Below, piece after piece: positions 11,741 to 22,757 of a DNA stretch of 64,000 bases. Source of the DNA: Adiantum capillus-veneris. Lineage: Eukaryota > Streptophyta > Polypodiopsida > Polypodiales > Pteridaceae. The DNA is taken from the NCBI GenBank assembly GCA_014529385.2, contig CM043969.1, positions 19,932,946 through 19,996,945 on the forward strand, given 5' to 3'. Position numbers and translations under genes: made by a program. Every line of letters starts with the position of its first letter. The stretch's first letter is position 1. Below the pieces are notes generated by a model. That model made no database searches and was not told the origin of the DNA. It was given only the letters and a program-made list of their open reading frames with translations.

Positions 11741-11744
11741 GTCC

Positions 11745-13291
11745 AAACTTGTCTTCATTGCCCAAGGTCTGACAGAGACTGAAGAGTGCGTACTTAAAGA
11801 ACTTCTCAAGGAATTTAGGGATATATTTGCTTGGACATATCATGATATGAAAGGTGTTCCACCTTCTATGGTGTAGCACACAATCCCCATGAATAGCATG
11901 GCTAAACCAGTTCAACACCCAATGATTCCTAAATATGCAAAGATTGTTCAAGAAGAGATTGAAAAGCTTGTGAAATGTGGATTCATATACCCTATTGATA
12001 ACTCAAAATGGGTGTCTGCAATAGTAATTGTATTGAAAAAGACTGGGAAACTCAGAGTGTGCATGGATCTCAAGAAGGTCAATGCTGCCACTAGGAGGGA
12101 CCATTACCCCTTGCCATATTCAGAACATGTGCTTGAAAGAGTTGCAAAGGAAGCTTATAGCTTTTTAGATGGGTACTCCGAATACAATCAAATCACAATT
12201 GTGCTAGAAGACCAAGCTAAAACAGCCTTTATAACCGAATTTGGAGTGTTTGCATTTTGTGTTATGGCTTTTGGCTTAACCAATGCCCCTGCTACCTTTC
12301 AAAGATTAATAAGCACTGATTTTAGAGAATATTTGAGGGAGTTTTGCAAAGCTTTCTTAGATGACCTTTGTGTTTATTCCTCTCAGAAAGAAAATCTACC
12401 ATGCTTACGAAAAGTGTTTGAGAAGTGCAGATTGTATTGCATCTCCTTAAACCCTTTCAAATGCCAATTTTGGGTTAAACATGGAGTCATTTTAGGACAT
12501 ATAGTGTCCAAAAATGGGATTTCCACAGATGAGAGAAAAATTAAAGCGATTGTTGAATTGCCACCACCGACAAACTATAAAGGAGTTCAAAGGTTCATGG
12601 GCCATGTTGATTATTACCGCCGCCGACGGTTTATTTTAAACTTTACCGAGATAGCTCGTCCTTTGTACAAGCTTCTTATTGAGTTCCACTGGACCATGGA
12701 GTGTGACCATGCTTATGAGTCATCGAAAAAGATCTTGACAAGCACTCCCATTTTACAAGTGTCCGATTGGAATATAATTTTCCATGTGCATATTGATGCA
12801 TCAAACTTTGCTATTGGGTGTGTTCTAGCTCAACCAGGAGAACATAAATTGGACTACCCCATTAGCTTTGCAAGTCGTCAATTGAATGATGCCGAGAGAA
12901 ACTACACCACTATGAAGAGAGAAGGTTTAGCTATGATTTACATAGTGAAGAAATTTTGCTACTACCTTCTTGCCAACAAGTTTGTTTTCTATATGAATCA
13001 TCAAGCCTTGTTGTATCTAGTAAATAAACCTTTTTCACGGGAATAATGACACGATGGTTGTTAGTTCTCCTTGAGTTTGATTTTACCATTGTGGTGAGAC
13101 CTGGCAAAAGACATGTCATGGTGGATCATTTGTCTTGCATACCCAATGGTGAAGCCCCTACTGGAGTCAATGATGAATTGCCTGATACTTCTCTATTCCT
13201 AGTTGAAACCATACCTGAATGGAGTGAGAAGATTGTGAACTTTCTAGTTAACGGTTTTCCACCCAAAGAGCTTCGTAAGGACATAGCTTGA
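11745..13291 (+). pseudogene. gypsy reverse transcriptase and RNase H
   Basis: The main frame 11889-13046 (385 codons) encodes RT with KLRVCMDLKKVNAATRRDHYP, FAFCVMAFGLTNAPATFQRL and the catalytic FLDDLCVYS (residues 156-164), then RNase H beginning HIDASNFAIGCVLAQ (Asp303) and ISFASRQLNDAERNY. Conserved pre-RT residues (KELLKEFRDIFAWTY) lie upstream at about 11790-11835 in another frame, so a frameshift separates them. The RNase H end and linker continue in a third frame at 13046-13291 (LVLLEFDFTIVV, DHLSCIPNGEAP). RT copies the element RNA into DNA and RNase H removes the template. RT catalytic aspartates are intact, but the frames are broken. Confidence 0.92.
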
Positions 13292-13294
13292 AAA

Positions 13295-14154
13295 TTGTTA
13301 CAAGAATGTGAACCTTATTCTCTCATTGCAGGAACTCTCTATAGGCTAGGGAAGGATGATATTTTTAGATGTTGTGCATGTGAGGATGAGTATTTATACA
13401 TATTACAAGAAGCCCACATGGGTATAGTTGGAGGACATTTCTCAGGGGAACTAACAGCTAGAAAGGTGTTGCAATCAGGCTATTGGTGGCCTACCTTATT
13501 CAAAGATGCATCACTTTTTGCAAAAGGATGTGATGAATGCCAACGTTACAAGATCACACAACGAAAGGATAAGATTCCCTATATCCTGTTAAAATGACTC
13601 AACCATTTGAAAAATGGGGGTTGGACTTTGTAGGCCCAATTAGTCCTGCAGCTCGTAGCACTCAATCTCGGTATATTTTCGTTGCCACTGACTATGTGAT
13701 AAAATGGGTGGAAGCCAAGGTGACACGTAAGGCTGATGCAAGGTCAACTGCCAAGTTTCTCTTTGAGAACATTATTACAAGATTTGGTTGTCCCTTTGAG
13801 ATTGTGAGTGACAATGGCACTCATTTTATAAATAGAGTGATAAAGGAACTCACTACCAACTCCATAATAGCTCACCAAAAGTCCACACCTTATTATCCAC
13901 AAGAAAATGGCCAAGCTGAGAGCACCAACAAGACCTTAATCTCTATCTTGACCAAAACGGTGGAAGATCATCGCACAAATTGGGATTTGAAGTTGACTTT
14001 AGCCCTATGGGCTTCCCTCCATACTTCTAGTAGGCATGACCAAAAAGTCTTGAGCTACAACCCCATTGTCATAACTGAGAGAAGTGTGCCAGATACCAAA
14101 AATTGTGGTTTTTTTCTTGTTGACACCCTTGACTTGGATAATACTCCTAGATAG
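13295..14154 (+). pseudogene. gypsy integrase: HHCC zinc domain and catalytic core
   Basis: The frame 13295-13597 contains the H-H-C-C zinc domain (AHMGIVGGHFS ... CDECQRY). The overlapping next frame, 13594-14154, holds the core with Asp11 (WGLDFVGP), Asp73 (VSDNGTHF) and Glu109 (GQAEST); 35 residues lie between the second Asp and the Glu, the D,D-35-E signature. The core stops after LALWASLHTSS in unrelated sequence. The integrase C-terminus is found just downstream on the opposite strand, so this gene was broken by an inversion. Confidence 0.9.
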
Positions 14155-14199
14155 AGATGGCTTTCCTAGCTGACACCAAACCCCATATGATAGAAAATT

Positions 14200-14862
14200 T
14201 TACTTAGCACCCGTGTCTAATAAGGCGTTATATAGTACTTTTCCATAAGCATTGTTTAGCTCAATAGCATATCGTAGAGGTGTGTCAGAGTCCAACCAAC
14301 CCTCGTCGGTTTCAACGTGGAATGCATGGGTAACTCCAAGGTTAGCCTCTTGTTGGCGTCTTATGCGTTGTTGTCTCTCCTTAGTCTTAGCTTGAGCTTG
14401 TATCTTCTTCAATTCTGTTTGTGCCTTGGCTGCCTTTTTTTTATGGATGGCACGTGGTTCCTCTTGGCTTAAAGGATCATAGTATCGTTTGAATTTGCTC
14501 CCATCGAGGAATCCAATGGTTTCAACTCCTTCAAGAGTCTCCTCACAAATGGTCCCTTGTGGGGTTATTTCACATACTCTATATGGTCCTTTTCCCGCAT
14601 ATTTCAACTTTTTCTTTTTGTTACGCACTAAATACATAAGGACTTTATCATCAACATTGATATCCTTGTTCTTTAGATGACGTTCAAACCATTTCTTCCT
14701 CCTATCTTTCTCCACAAGTGCGTTTTGCATAGCCAATTTCGTTTCTTCATCTAACCTTTCAAGGATATATAAGCACTCAACTAAAGGGTTACCATCCCAA
14801 CCTTCTTGTGGAGCTACATGCAGACTAGGAATCGATCCCCTGAATACTCGGCTGGAAGCTCT
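14200..14862 (-). pseudogene. inverted integrase C-terminal domain of the gypsy element
   Basis: Read on the minus strand from about 14860, the frame begins IPSLHVAPQEGW, continues LERLDEETKLAMQNALVEKD and KKWFERHLKNKDINVDDKVL, then KYAGKGPYRVCEI. This is the post-core helical region and GPY-like C-terminal domain of a gypsy integrase, exactly what is missing from the plus-strand core that ends near 14050-14154. A Lys/Gln-rich coiled-coil-like tail (about 14340-14440) follows. The segment is inverted relative to the rest of pol. About 14830-14860 is the junction with chromovirus gag. Confidence 0.8.
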
Positions 14863-15207
14863 CAGGCCGACGACGCTACAGGATGCCTTGTTAAGGGCCA
14901 AATCTCTAGCTCTCGAAGTACAAAAGGCTAATCAGAACAGAAGAAATCATTGGGCAAAGAGGGCAAGGACCACTGCTTGGGATAACAGACCAGCCAACCA
15001 AGCGTATAACCAGCACCCTATTGTGGCTACCACCACAACCATGGAGTTCCCCAATGTTCGATGCTATGGTTGCGGTGAGCATGGACATTACAGATCCAAT
15101 TGCCCCAGGAACATTCAGGCAACCAACGCCAATGCCATACCCTTGAATACTCGTGGGCATGGCCAAGCTAATGGAAGAGGAGGACGAGGAAGGATGAACA
15201 GAGGGTG
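14826..15207 (+). pseudogene. chromovirus gag C-terminus with zinc knuckle
   Basis: The translated segment reads LNTRLEALRPTTLQDALLRA and then KSLALEVQK, typical of the end of a chromovirus capsid, followed by CYGCGEHGHYRSNC (CCHC knuckle, about 15061-15105) and a Gly/Arg-rich tail (GRGGRGRMNRG). It ends in a stop just before the protease region. The N-terminal capsid is missing at the inversion junction. Confidence 0.8.
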
Positions 15208-15229
15208 AGGGCGTGGAGCTACCGCCAGA

Positions 15230-15691
15230 GTGAATGCCGCAGTAGTACAACCAACTGTGGGTGATGAAGCAGTGGAAAGAGCAACCCTACATGCTGCAAT
15301 TGACAATCCCAATGGTTGCGAGCAATACGCAGTCATTCATACGCCAGGATCTCTCAGAGGTGAACAAGTTAACTTCCTTATAGATTGTGGTAGTACTCTT
15401 TCATTTCTTTCACGCCGATGCATGAGGAAGCTAAAGCTAGATAAGTATCTAACAAGCAAGCTAATTGTAGAGTTAGCAAACGGCACGGAGGTAGTATCTC
15501 AGCACTCTGCAGGCAAAATTGACTTTGATTTAGGGGGACACCCAACTTCTGCCCAATTTCGAACCCTACCCTTAGGATTCTTTGATGGGATACTAGGGAT
15601 GGACTGGCTAAAGCAAAATAGGGCCCACATACATTTTGCACAAGGGAACTTTACTTTTACAGATAACTTGGGTAATGAAGCCTTAATCTAG
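15230..15691 (+). pseudogene. chromovirus aspartic protease
   Basis: The 153-codon frame contains NFLIDCGSTLSFLS with the active site at residues 52-54 and GFFDGILGMDWLKQNRAHI near the end, both hallmarks of the retropepsin-like protease of chromoviruses. The usual D-S-G or D-T-G is D-C-G here, so the second active-site residue is altered. The protease would cut the Gag-Pol polyprotein. A TAG at 15689-15691 separates it from the RT region. Confidence 0.8.
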
Positions 15692-15844
15692 GGGGAAAAT
15701 GGGAGACCTAAGGCTACTCTAGTTAAGGCCAACAGACTTTTGAAGGGACTAAGGAAGGGTCAACAAATATATGCAGTTAAACTCAACAAGGTGGACCAAT
15801 CAGATACCTCACTTCGACCAAACTGGTTGAGGTAATATGACGAT

Positions 15845-16761
15845 GTGTTCCCAGAAGACCTTACGAATCTTCCGCCACACAGAGAGGTAGATCATGAGAT
15901 TGAGACTATCCCTGGGTGTGAACCTATCTCAAAAAGACCTTATAAAATGTCACTTCTAGAGGCCATTGAACTCAAGGAACAACTTAGGCAACTCATTGAG
16001 CAAGATTCATTCGACCCAGTACTTCTCCTTGGGGTGCTCCAATTCTTTTTCAGAAAAAGAAGGATGGGACCTTAAGGCTATGCATAGACTACCGGGGACT
16101 GAACCAGGTAACTGTCAAGAACAAGTATCCAATTCCAAGGATTGATGAACTCTTGGACAGGCTCCACGGTGCCAAAATATTTACAAAGATTGATCTAAGG
16201 TCAGGATATTACCAAATCAGGATCAAGGAATCAGATATTCCAAAGACAACTTTCAATACTAGGTATGGGCACTATGAGTTCACAGTAATGTCTTTTGGTC
16301 TAACAAGCGCTCCTGCAAGCTTCAATCGATTTATGCAGGATATTTTCAGACCTTACCTGGATGATTTTGTCTTGGTTTTCTTTGATGACATTCTGATCTA
16401 CTCTAAGAACGAGGCAGATCACGAAGAACATGTTCGCAAAGTACTCGATCTTCTCCGAAAACACCAACTTTACGCTAAAGAGAGCAAGTGCACTTTTTGC
16501 TCGCCTAAAGTCCACTATCTTGGATTTGTCATATCAGCTGAGGGGATTTCAGTGGACCCAGACAAGGTCAAGGACATCGTTGATTGGCCTCAACCATCCA
16601 CCGTCAGCCAAGTAAGAGGATTTCTTGGAATAACGGGATGGTACAGGATTTTTGTCAAGGACTATGCACGTATTGCTACACCTTTGACAGAACTCCTGAA
16701 GAAAGGAATGAGGATTGAATGGAAGACCAAGCACGAGTCTAGCTTTGCTAAGCTAAAATAG
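15845..16761 (+). pseudogene. chromovirus reverse transcriptase
   Basis: The first frame (15845-16075) has YDDVFPEDLTNLPPHREVDH-type pre-RT sequence, then a frameshift at about 16010. The next frame (16153-16761) contains [32 protein letters not shown] and the catalytic FFDDILIYS (residues 76-84), then [13 protein letters not shown] and [10 protein letters not shown]. It ends in TAG after AKLK. Conserved RT positions are well kept, so the frame breaks are the main damage. Confidence 0.93.
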
Positions 16762-18315
16762 TTCTTGTTCTCGACTCCTATTTTAAAGCTTCCAGATTTC
16801 AGCAAGGAATTTGAAGTAGCGACCGACGCTAGCAAAATTGCTCTAGGCGGAGTTCTTACTCAAGAAGGAAGACCAGTGGCGTATACTTCGTGAAAGCTGA
16901 GAGATCATGAGAAGAATTATCCTACTCATGATTTGGAACTTTTAGCAGTTATTCATGCGTTGAAGTTATGGAGACATTATCTTCTTGGGCGCAAGTTTCA
17001 ACTGGTTACAGACCTCAAGAGCTTAAAATGGATTTTTACTCAACCTATTCTCAATATGCGACAACGACGATGGATAGAGCTGTTACAGGAATATGACCTT
17101 GACATAAAGTATAGACCAAGAAAGGAAAATGCAGTTGCAGATGGTCTTAGCCGAAAATCCTTTCTCGGAGCTATCTCTATTCCAAATAACCCTATCTGGG
17201 ATAGAATCAAAGAAGCATCTTTGGTAGATCCGGAGTACCAACGTATAGTATCTCTAGTCCAGCAGAATAAGATGCCTGAAGCTAAAGATTACTCTCTTAT
17301 GGGAGGATGTCTTTACTACAGACATAGACTCTGTGTACCCAGAGACCCAGCTCTAAAGAAGACTATTCTGTATGAAGCACATGATAGCCCTACATCCGGA
17401 CATCCAGGCTATGCTAAGACTCTTCATGCTGTGAGGAGGAGTTATTTTTGGTATGGGATGAAAGGAGACATACTTCGCTATGTGAGGCAATGTCTTTCTT
17501 GTCAGCGGATAAAGGCTGAAAGAATCAAGTTACCAGGGCAACTTCAACCTCTTGACATACCCCAGATGAAATGGGAATGCATCAGTATGGATTTTGTTAC
17601 AGGATTACCTTCTACGGGAGGTTATGACTCTGTTTTCGTGGTTGTTGATATGCTCACAAAAGTGGATCATCTAATACCCGTAAAGACAACCTTTACTGCT
17701 TCAGATGTTAGTCGGGTATTCATCAAGGAGATTTTTAGGTTACATGGTCTACCCAAGCGTATCGTCAGCGATAGAGATGCCAAGTTTACATCAAAATTTT
17801 GGACTTCTCTTTTCCAATCTATTGGGTCACAATTAGCCTTTAGTACAGCGTATCATCCACAGACAGATGGGCAAACTGAGAGAGTTAATCAAGTCATCGA
17901 GGACATTCTCAGAGCCTATTGTTCGCAAGAGCCAAAGAAGTGGCTACAATATCTACCTTTGGTGGAGTATGCTTACAACTCTTCCGAACACAGAAGCATT
18001 GGAATGTCACCTTTCAAAGATCTTTATGGATAGGACTGTTTAGCACCACTGAACTTCTCAGATCCAACCATCAGGGTAGAAGCCTCTAGAAAGATGTTAG
18101 AGGATATGGAAGCACAGACTAGAGCTATTCACTAGGACATTCAGGCCACTCAAGATAGACAGAAGCACTATGCAGATAAGAACCGTTCGGAAAGAACTTT
18201 CAAAGAAGGAGATAAGGTTTTTCTGTGAGTCCGACCAAAGAAAAGCAACTTATCTCTAGGCAGATATAAGAAGCTAAGCCCAAGGTATTGTGGACCATTC
18301 GAGATCGTTAAGGTT
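16762..18315 (+). pseudogene. chromovirus RNase H and integrase
   Basis: RNase H starts after the RT stop ([18 protein letters not shown], about 16810-16863) and is broken by TGA near 16892. The frame 16933-18033 continues RNase H (HDLELLAVIHALKLWRHYLL), then the integrase zinc domain (H150, H157, C187, C190) and catalytic core Asp220 (SMDFVTGLP), Asp280 (VSDRDAKF) and Glu316 (GQTERVN), 35 residues apart. A TAG at 18031-18033 and further stops near 18134 and 18224 break the C-terminus, where the GPY/F module (LSPRYCGPFEIV) is visible at about 18274-18310. Confidence 0.92.
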
Positions 18316-18624
18316 GTGAGTGACCAAGCCTACAAGCTAAAGTTACCTGCAAACTTGAAGGTTCATGATGTATTCCACGTTAGCTTACTCAAACCCTGTA
18401 TTCCTAACCCTGATCAATTTTTGGACTCAGATCAGATAGTCATGCCAGCACAAGGAGTTCTCGAACTCCAACCTGACTATGTACTTGAAACAAGGGAAAG
18501 GAAGTTGCGCAACAGAACTATCACGGAGCATCTGGTAAAGTGGAAGGATTACCCTGAAGAAGATGCAACTTGGGAGGACGAACCAACGCTCATAAAGGAT
18601 TACCCAAGCACATTCTTGAGATGA
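18316..18624 (+). pseudogene. chromodomain at integrase C-terminus
   Basis: After the integrase tail (KVHDVFHVSLLKP) the frame reads PDYVLETRERKLRNR, then EHLVKWKDYPEEDATWE, the chromodomain signature found at the C-terminus of chromovirus integrases. In this clade it is thought to steer insertion toward particular chromatin. The aromatic positions (Y, W, Y/W) are kept. The frame ends in TGA at 18622-18624, 30 bases before the 3' LTR. Confidence 0.92.
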
Positions 18625-18642
18625 GGACATCTCAATTTTTCA

Positions 18643-18654
18643 CGTTGGGGAGGT
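18643..18654 (+). other. polypurine tract of the chromovirus
   Basis: GTTGGGGAGG directly precedes the LTR start TGTAAGGTCTCTGACC. This is the expected site for plus-strand priming. Confidence 0.65.
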
Positions 18655-19308
18655 TGTAAGGTCTCTGACCCCGATCAAAAAGAGCACCCTTGTACCATGA
18701 ACTGAATATAATGGAATAAGTTACTATTTTTCGCAGTTTTCCAGATTCTCTCAGTGCCATGATGTTTAAAATGTTTTAAAGCTCCAAAATGTGAATTAAA
18801 ATAATTTTTGTAAAAAATTTCCAAAAATAGTAAGTTTTTGGTCACCCGACCCGTCCAGTTCTGATCGTCTTGAAAAACTGCACCCGTACCCCGAATTTCA
18901 AAAAAATGCATTTTCGGACCCCAGGGGCTGCTAAATATGGCAGGTACTCGGGCCAATACGCCTTAGTTAGAGCTTGCTATAGAAATTTTCGGCATCAAAA
19001 TCCGACTCGTATGACCCGTTTTAGCCTAGAACCAATTTTCCTAAAAATTGTCCGGGGAGGTATCGGGGGCCCGGGACTGTGTGGGAACAGGTTCCAGCCC
19101 ACTCCAGATTAGCTTTAGCAGCTAGGGGGCGCCCTCTTGCTTTGTGGGAGTCCTGGGAGAGTTTCCAAGCCAGTAACTAAGTCTTAGAGTCAGTTAAACT
19201 AGCCAACCTGACACTTGGTGAGTAGGCAACTAGACTTGCCAATGCAGTGAACTGAGTGCTCCTCCAGATGCTAATAGCAGGGCCGGTCGATTTTCAGCCT
19301 GTAGGAGC

Positions 19309-19390
19309 CTATTTAAAGGCCTGCACACACACACACACACATATGCTCACACACACACACAGTGCACACACACACACACCTACACACACT
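19309..19390 (+). promoter_or_regulatory. TATA-like box and CA microsatellite in chromovirus LTR
   Basis: TATTTAAAGG is followed within a few bases by interrupted ACACAC tracts to about 19390. This is the best promoter candidate in the LTR. Confidence 0.4.
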
Positions 19391-20650
19391 TTGGGAAGGT
19401 GCTACCGGAACACACACCTTTTGAAGAAGAAGCAAGGAGGGAGGTGCTGTCGAATTCTCGCCTCAAGAAGCTCGATTAGATCAGAGAATCGAGAGGATTA
19501 TCAGCCCTTAATCACGGTAACCACGGTTTAATTAATGCTTTCTGCAAATCCTTTTCATTACCATCTAAATTTCTCGTCTATTATGCTCATTCCTAGTCGT
19601 AATTCTCTATAATCACTCTCTAAATTCTCCTTAACCATATTCTATTATGTAATCATCATCCCATAGCTGAATTATCAGCCATTCATCACTCTTAATTAAT
19701 GATTAGTGCACGATTATTAGAATTTTCTCTCTCTAGGTAGCATAGAAATTAATCGATAAGCTGGGAATTGTGTAGATTGATGAGAATCACTCTTTCTATC
19801 ACGCATTGATATTATAGCTGATCTAGATCCATCGTTGTTATGCATTAAGATATAATTAAGGTAAGATTAATCTGTCATTAAGTCTCTAAGAGGTGGTTTT
19901 TCTCACACCTATGCATGCGGTGATTCTGCACCCTCTAATTGCTAGGAAAGAGATTAATCGTGCTTAATTCATCTCTCTGGTAATTCCATTAGTGAAATCC
20001 TATTATTCTTAATCATGTAAGCCGAGTAATTATCTTTAGAGCCGGTTCCTATAGGATTATGTGTCATCCATAATGATTGCTATATGGAAAAATCTAAACC
20101 TCTCATGTAGCAGGCATTGTTTGATGTTGCTAATCTATCATTTGGCTTGTTATGACGCTTACGGACATTAGCTCTTTTCCCCAAGTTAATTACTTAAAGT
20201 AGTGAGTTTAAAATGGCCTCGGTTAAGAGGACTCGCATTGGTGGAGCCCACGACCACGAGGCAGGAACGAACAAGGTGAACGGAAAGGAAAAAGATCCCA
20301 TGGAGGAACAAATACCGGCCATCTCACGTGCCATCGACGAAGAAATGGAAGAGGTAGATCATAATTTCATTCAAGTTGTTTAATTTAACATTGCACACGT
20401 TTAGTTAGGAATGAAAATATCCCCAAACATGTTGGAGAAATCCGACGGAAACCTCGGCATTGAATTCATTGTACATCAAGTTCTAAAGTAGGAAGGAAAT
20501 GATTGATGGGTATGCTGGTTGCAATTAGGAAAGAATGTCTGCTAGGGAAAATTTAGCTCGACATGTTCATTTTATTTCCAATGTTGAATCAGTCCTGACC
20601 CCCCTACTGATCACAGGGGGCAGAGTTCCTCGTTAAGGACTCTTGAATCC

Positions 20651-20769
20651 ACGACTTGCTTTCTATGCGGTGGATACCCACGACTTGCTTTCTATGCGGT
20701 GGGAACCCACTTCTTGCTTTCTATGCGGTGGGAGTGTCCATGACGTGCTTTCTATGCGGTGGACATACC
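20651..20769 (+). repeat. four-copy 29-31-bp tandem repeat
   Basis: Units start at 20651, 20680, 20709 and 20740 and share TTGCTTTCTATGCGGTGG (GTGC in the last), with variable ends. The array lies inside the long LTR. Confidence 0.9.
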
Positions 20770-21530
20770 TAGTTGTATGGGCAGCTAGGCGACAACGGGA
20801 GGAGTGAACTCTCGCTGGAGGGGGGATGTTGTACCTCCAGAACATTGGAACTTTTATGAATAAGTTTGAGTAGAATTTTTACTAGAATTCTATCCTGGTG
20901 TTGTTTGCAATACTGGTTGAAGGGATGTCTTAACGAACCATGTGATTCGGAATTAAACAAGGAATATCTATGTTGAACAACCTTTGTGGTAGTAATTAGG
21001 TCACACGAGGAAGTGTGAGTGTGAGTGTGGGGGTGGAAAGTGGGGTCTTGGCTCGGGTTGCCAAAGCCTACGAGATGGGTGGTTTCGATTGGTCAGGAAC
21101 TCTCTGTCCCCATAGTGCTTACTTGATATTAGTAATGCTCATTGCGCCTAGAGCGGGGAATTCTCGAGAGTACGTGCCTCTAAAACATGGGGAAAAAGGC
21201 ACTCGAGGCTTCTGTCCTCTTGGAAGGTGGGTCTTAGGATCGCTAGATAGTTCAAGTACGCTTCCCCTACGAGGTGGAGCTAGATCTCCCTGCTAGTAGG
21301 CTCGAACTCGACTCACTTTGTGATGAGAGATCGTTGGCTAGTCGAACCCTGAACCATTTTGTTTGCTTCCGCAATAGATCTAGTGGCCACCGGGTTCACC
21401 ATCAGATCCGCCATTGGAAATGGCGGGGTGGGGACCTCACACCCTATCATTGAACCAAAGTAACTTACGTTGCAAAATCTAGAGAAGTTGGAGGGATAGC
21501 CAAGATTCACAAACCAAAGTGGTTAACTCG

Positions 21531-22568
21531 TCCTTGTCGGCTGCCCATGAACCTAGCACTTTAACACTTGTAGTTGCAACAAGCAGTAATATTGCAAGTA
21601 CTCAACCTGCATGACCTAAGAGTACATACAATGGGTCCCCAAGGCCTTATTTCCAGATACTTCAACCCTTCCATCCATTTCAAGAAAAACTTCTCATGGA
21701 AAACCAAGAGCGCGCTCTAGGAGAGTCAAGACCAAATCACGATGGATTCCAAAATGACTATTATAAGCCCAAGGCTACTATGATGAAAATGATCAAATTT
21801 GGGTACCTAAACGTAAAATGTGTCTTTCCCTATCACATACAAAACCATGTGAGTCAATCAATGTAACTCCAAAGACAATGGCAGACAATGGAAAAGGAAA
21901 GATCACAGAATTCTACACACCTATTCCAGAGCTAGTTTGGGTTCCAAGGCAAAACCAAATATACCACCTAGCTCAGGAAGGGGGGAGTCCCATGAAACTT
22001 CTAGCTCCTCTTGTAATGCATCCATGGAGGTAAAAGCTTCTCCACAGCCTCCACCTACAATAGTGGACCTCCATGAAGTTGCAAAGAAATCCACACCTCC
22101 CAGTGTTCAACAATCGCCTGATGAACCACCCTGATGAACCACTTCAAGTACCTTACCACCCTTGCAACTCGATGAGGCACCTAAGGTAATAGAAAACTAC
22201 TGGCAAAATCCTCACCTATTACCAACTGGAACAATTGGTTTCAAAGGGTGACAAGCACATTTCAAACAGTATGACCTATCGAAGGAAGGGGGGAGTCCTC
22301 ACTCACGTCAGTATTTTGGATCCGCATCCTCTTAAATTTTCTTCCCTGACATCTAAACTCTGCAATTGAGGGACTGTATATACAAAGGCTTATACTAGTT
22401 CTAGCAAAAAAAGAAAAAACATAGTAAAAGAGAAAAAGCTACTAGCAACGAGAGAGCACCCTATCAGATCCTACACATAATTCCAAATTCACCATGTCAC
22501 ATCAAGTAGCACACAAAAACAACTCTTATGTTTGAAAGACCTAACCAAATCTATTTGTATTCTTAGAG
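21531..22568 (+). other. gypsy 3' region, decayed
   Basis: Short open pieces (for example 21818-22134) are interrupted by stops and match no family I recognise. This is probably untranslated 3' sequence of the 18-kb gypsy element, resuming after the chromovirus. Confidence 0.35.
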
Positions 22569-22757
22569 ATGGCTAGTTCACCAGAGGCATGCACTTCTAT
22601 TTTTGATGAAAGGTACCCTTTTTATTTTTCTCAAGTGTTTCATGTCTGCTACCTTGTACTTTCTTGCGAATGGGATTTGGTAGAGAGACTTGCACGTGAG
22701 AGAAATTTTGAGGAGTTAGAATGGCTGATACGTCTATGGATAACTAGTGATCCCTAG
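22569..22757 (+). CDS. small unidentified ORF in the gypsy 3' region
   Basis: A 62-codon frame starting ATG encodes an aromatic-rich, acidic peptide (ERYPFYFSQVFHVCYLVLSC, ERLARERNFEELEWLIRLW). The charged second half looks amphipathic-helical. It lies between pol and the 3' LTR, where some Tat/Athila-lineage elements carry an extra ORF. No domain is recognised and it may not be a real protein. Confidence 0.3.
   Translation: MASSPEACTSIFDERYPFYFSQVFHVCYLVLSCEWDLVERLARERNFEELEWLIRLWITSDP

Larger units (their letters stand above)
14826..21530 (+). mobile_element. nested 5'-truncated chromovirus with one long 3' LTR
   Basis: Gag end, protease, RT, RNase H, integrase, chromodomain, purine tract and LTR follow in the order and orientation of a chromodomain-bearing Ty3/gypsy element. 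No 5' LTR, PBS or N-terminal gag is present. The left junction abuts an inverted piece of host integrase. The right limit is estimated from where the long LTR seems to end and is uncertain by a few hundred bases. Confidence 0.8.
18655..21530 (+). repeat. long 3' LTR of the chromovirus (right end approximate)
   Basis: The segment begins TGTAAGGTCTCTGACCCC after the polypurine tract. It holds a TATA-like TATTTAAAGG at about 19309-19318, a CA-rich microsatellite at 19321-19390, and four units of a 29-31-bp tandem repeat at 20651-20769. With no second LTR in the window, its end cannot be fixed; a length near 2.9 kb would fit the long LTRs of some plant chromoviruses. Confidence 0.6.

Noticed and set aside
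18675-19531. Frames in the chromovirus LTR (for example 18870-19112)
   Set aside because: They lie within the LTR after the polypurine tract and show no domain.
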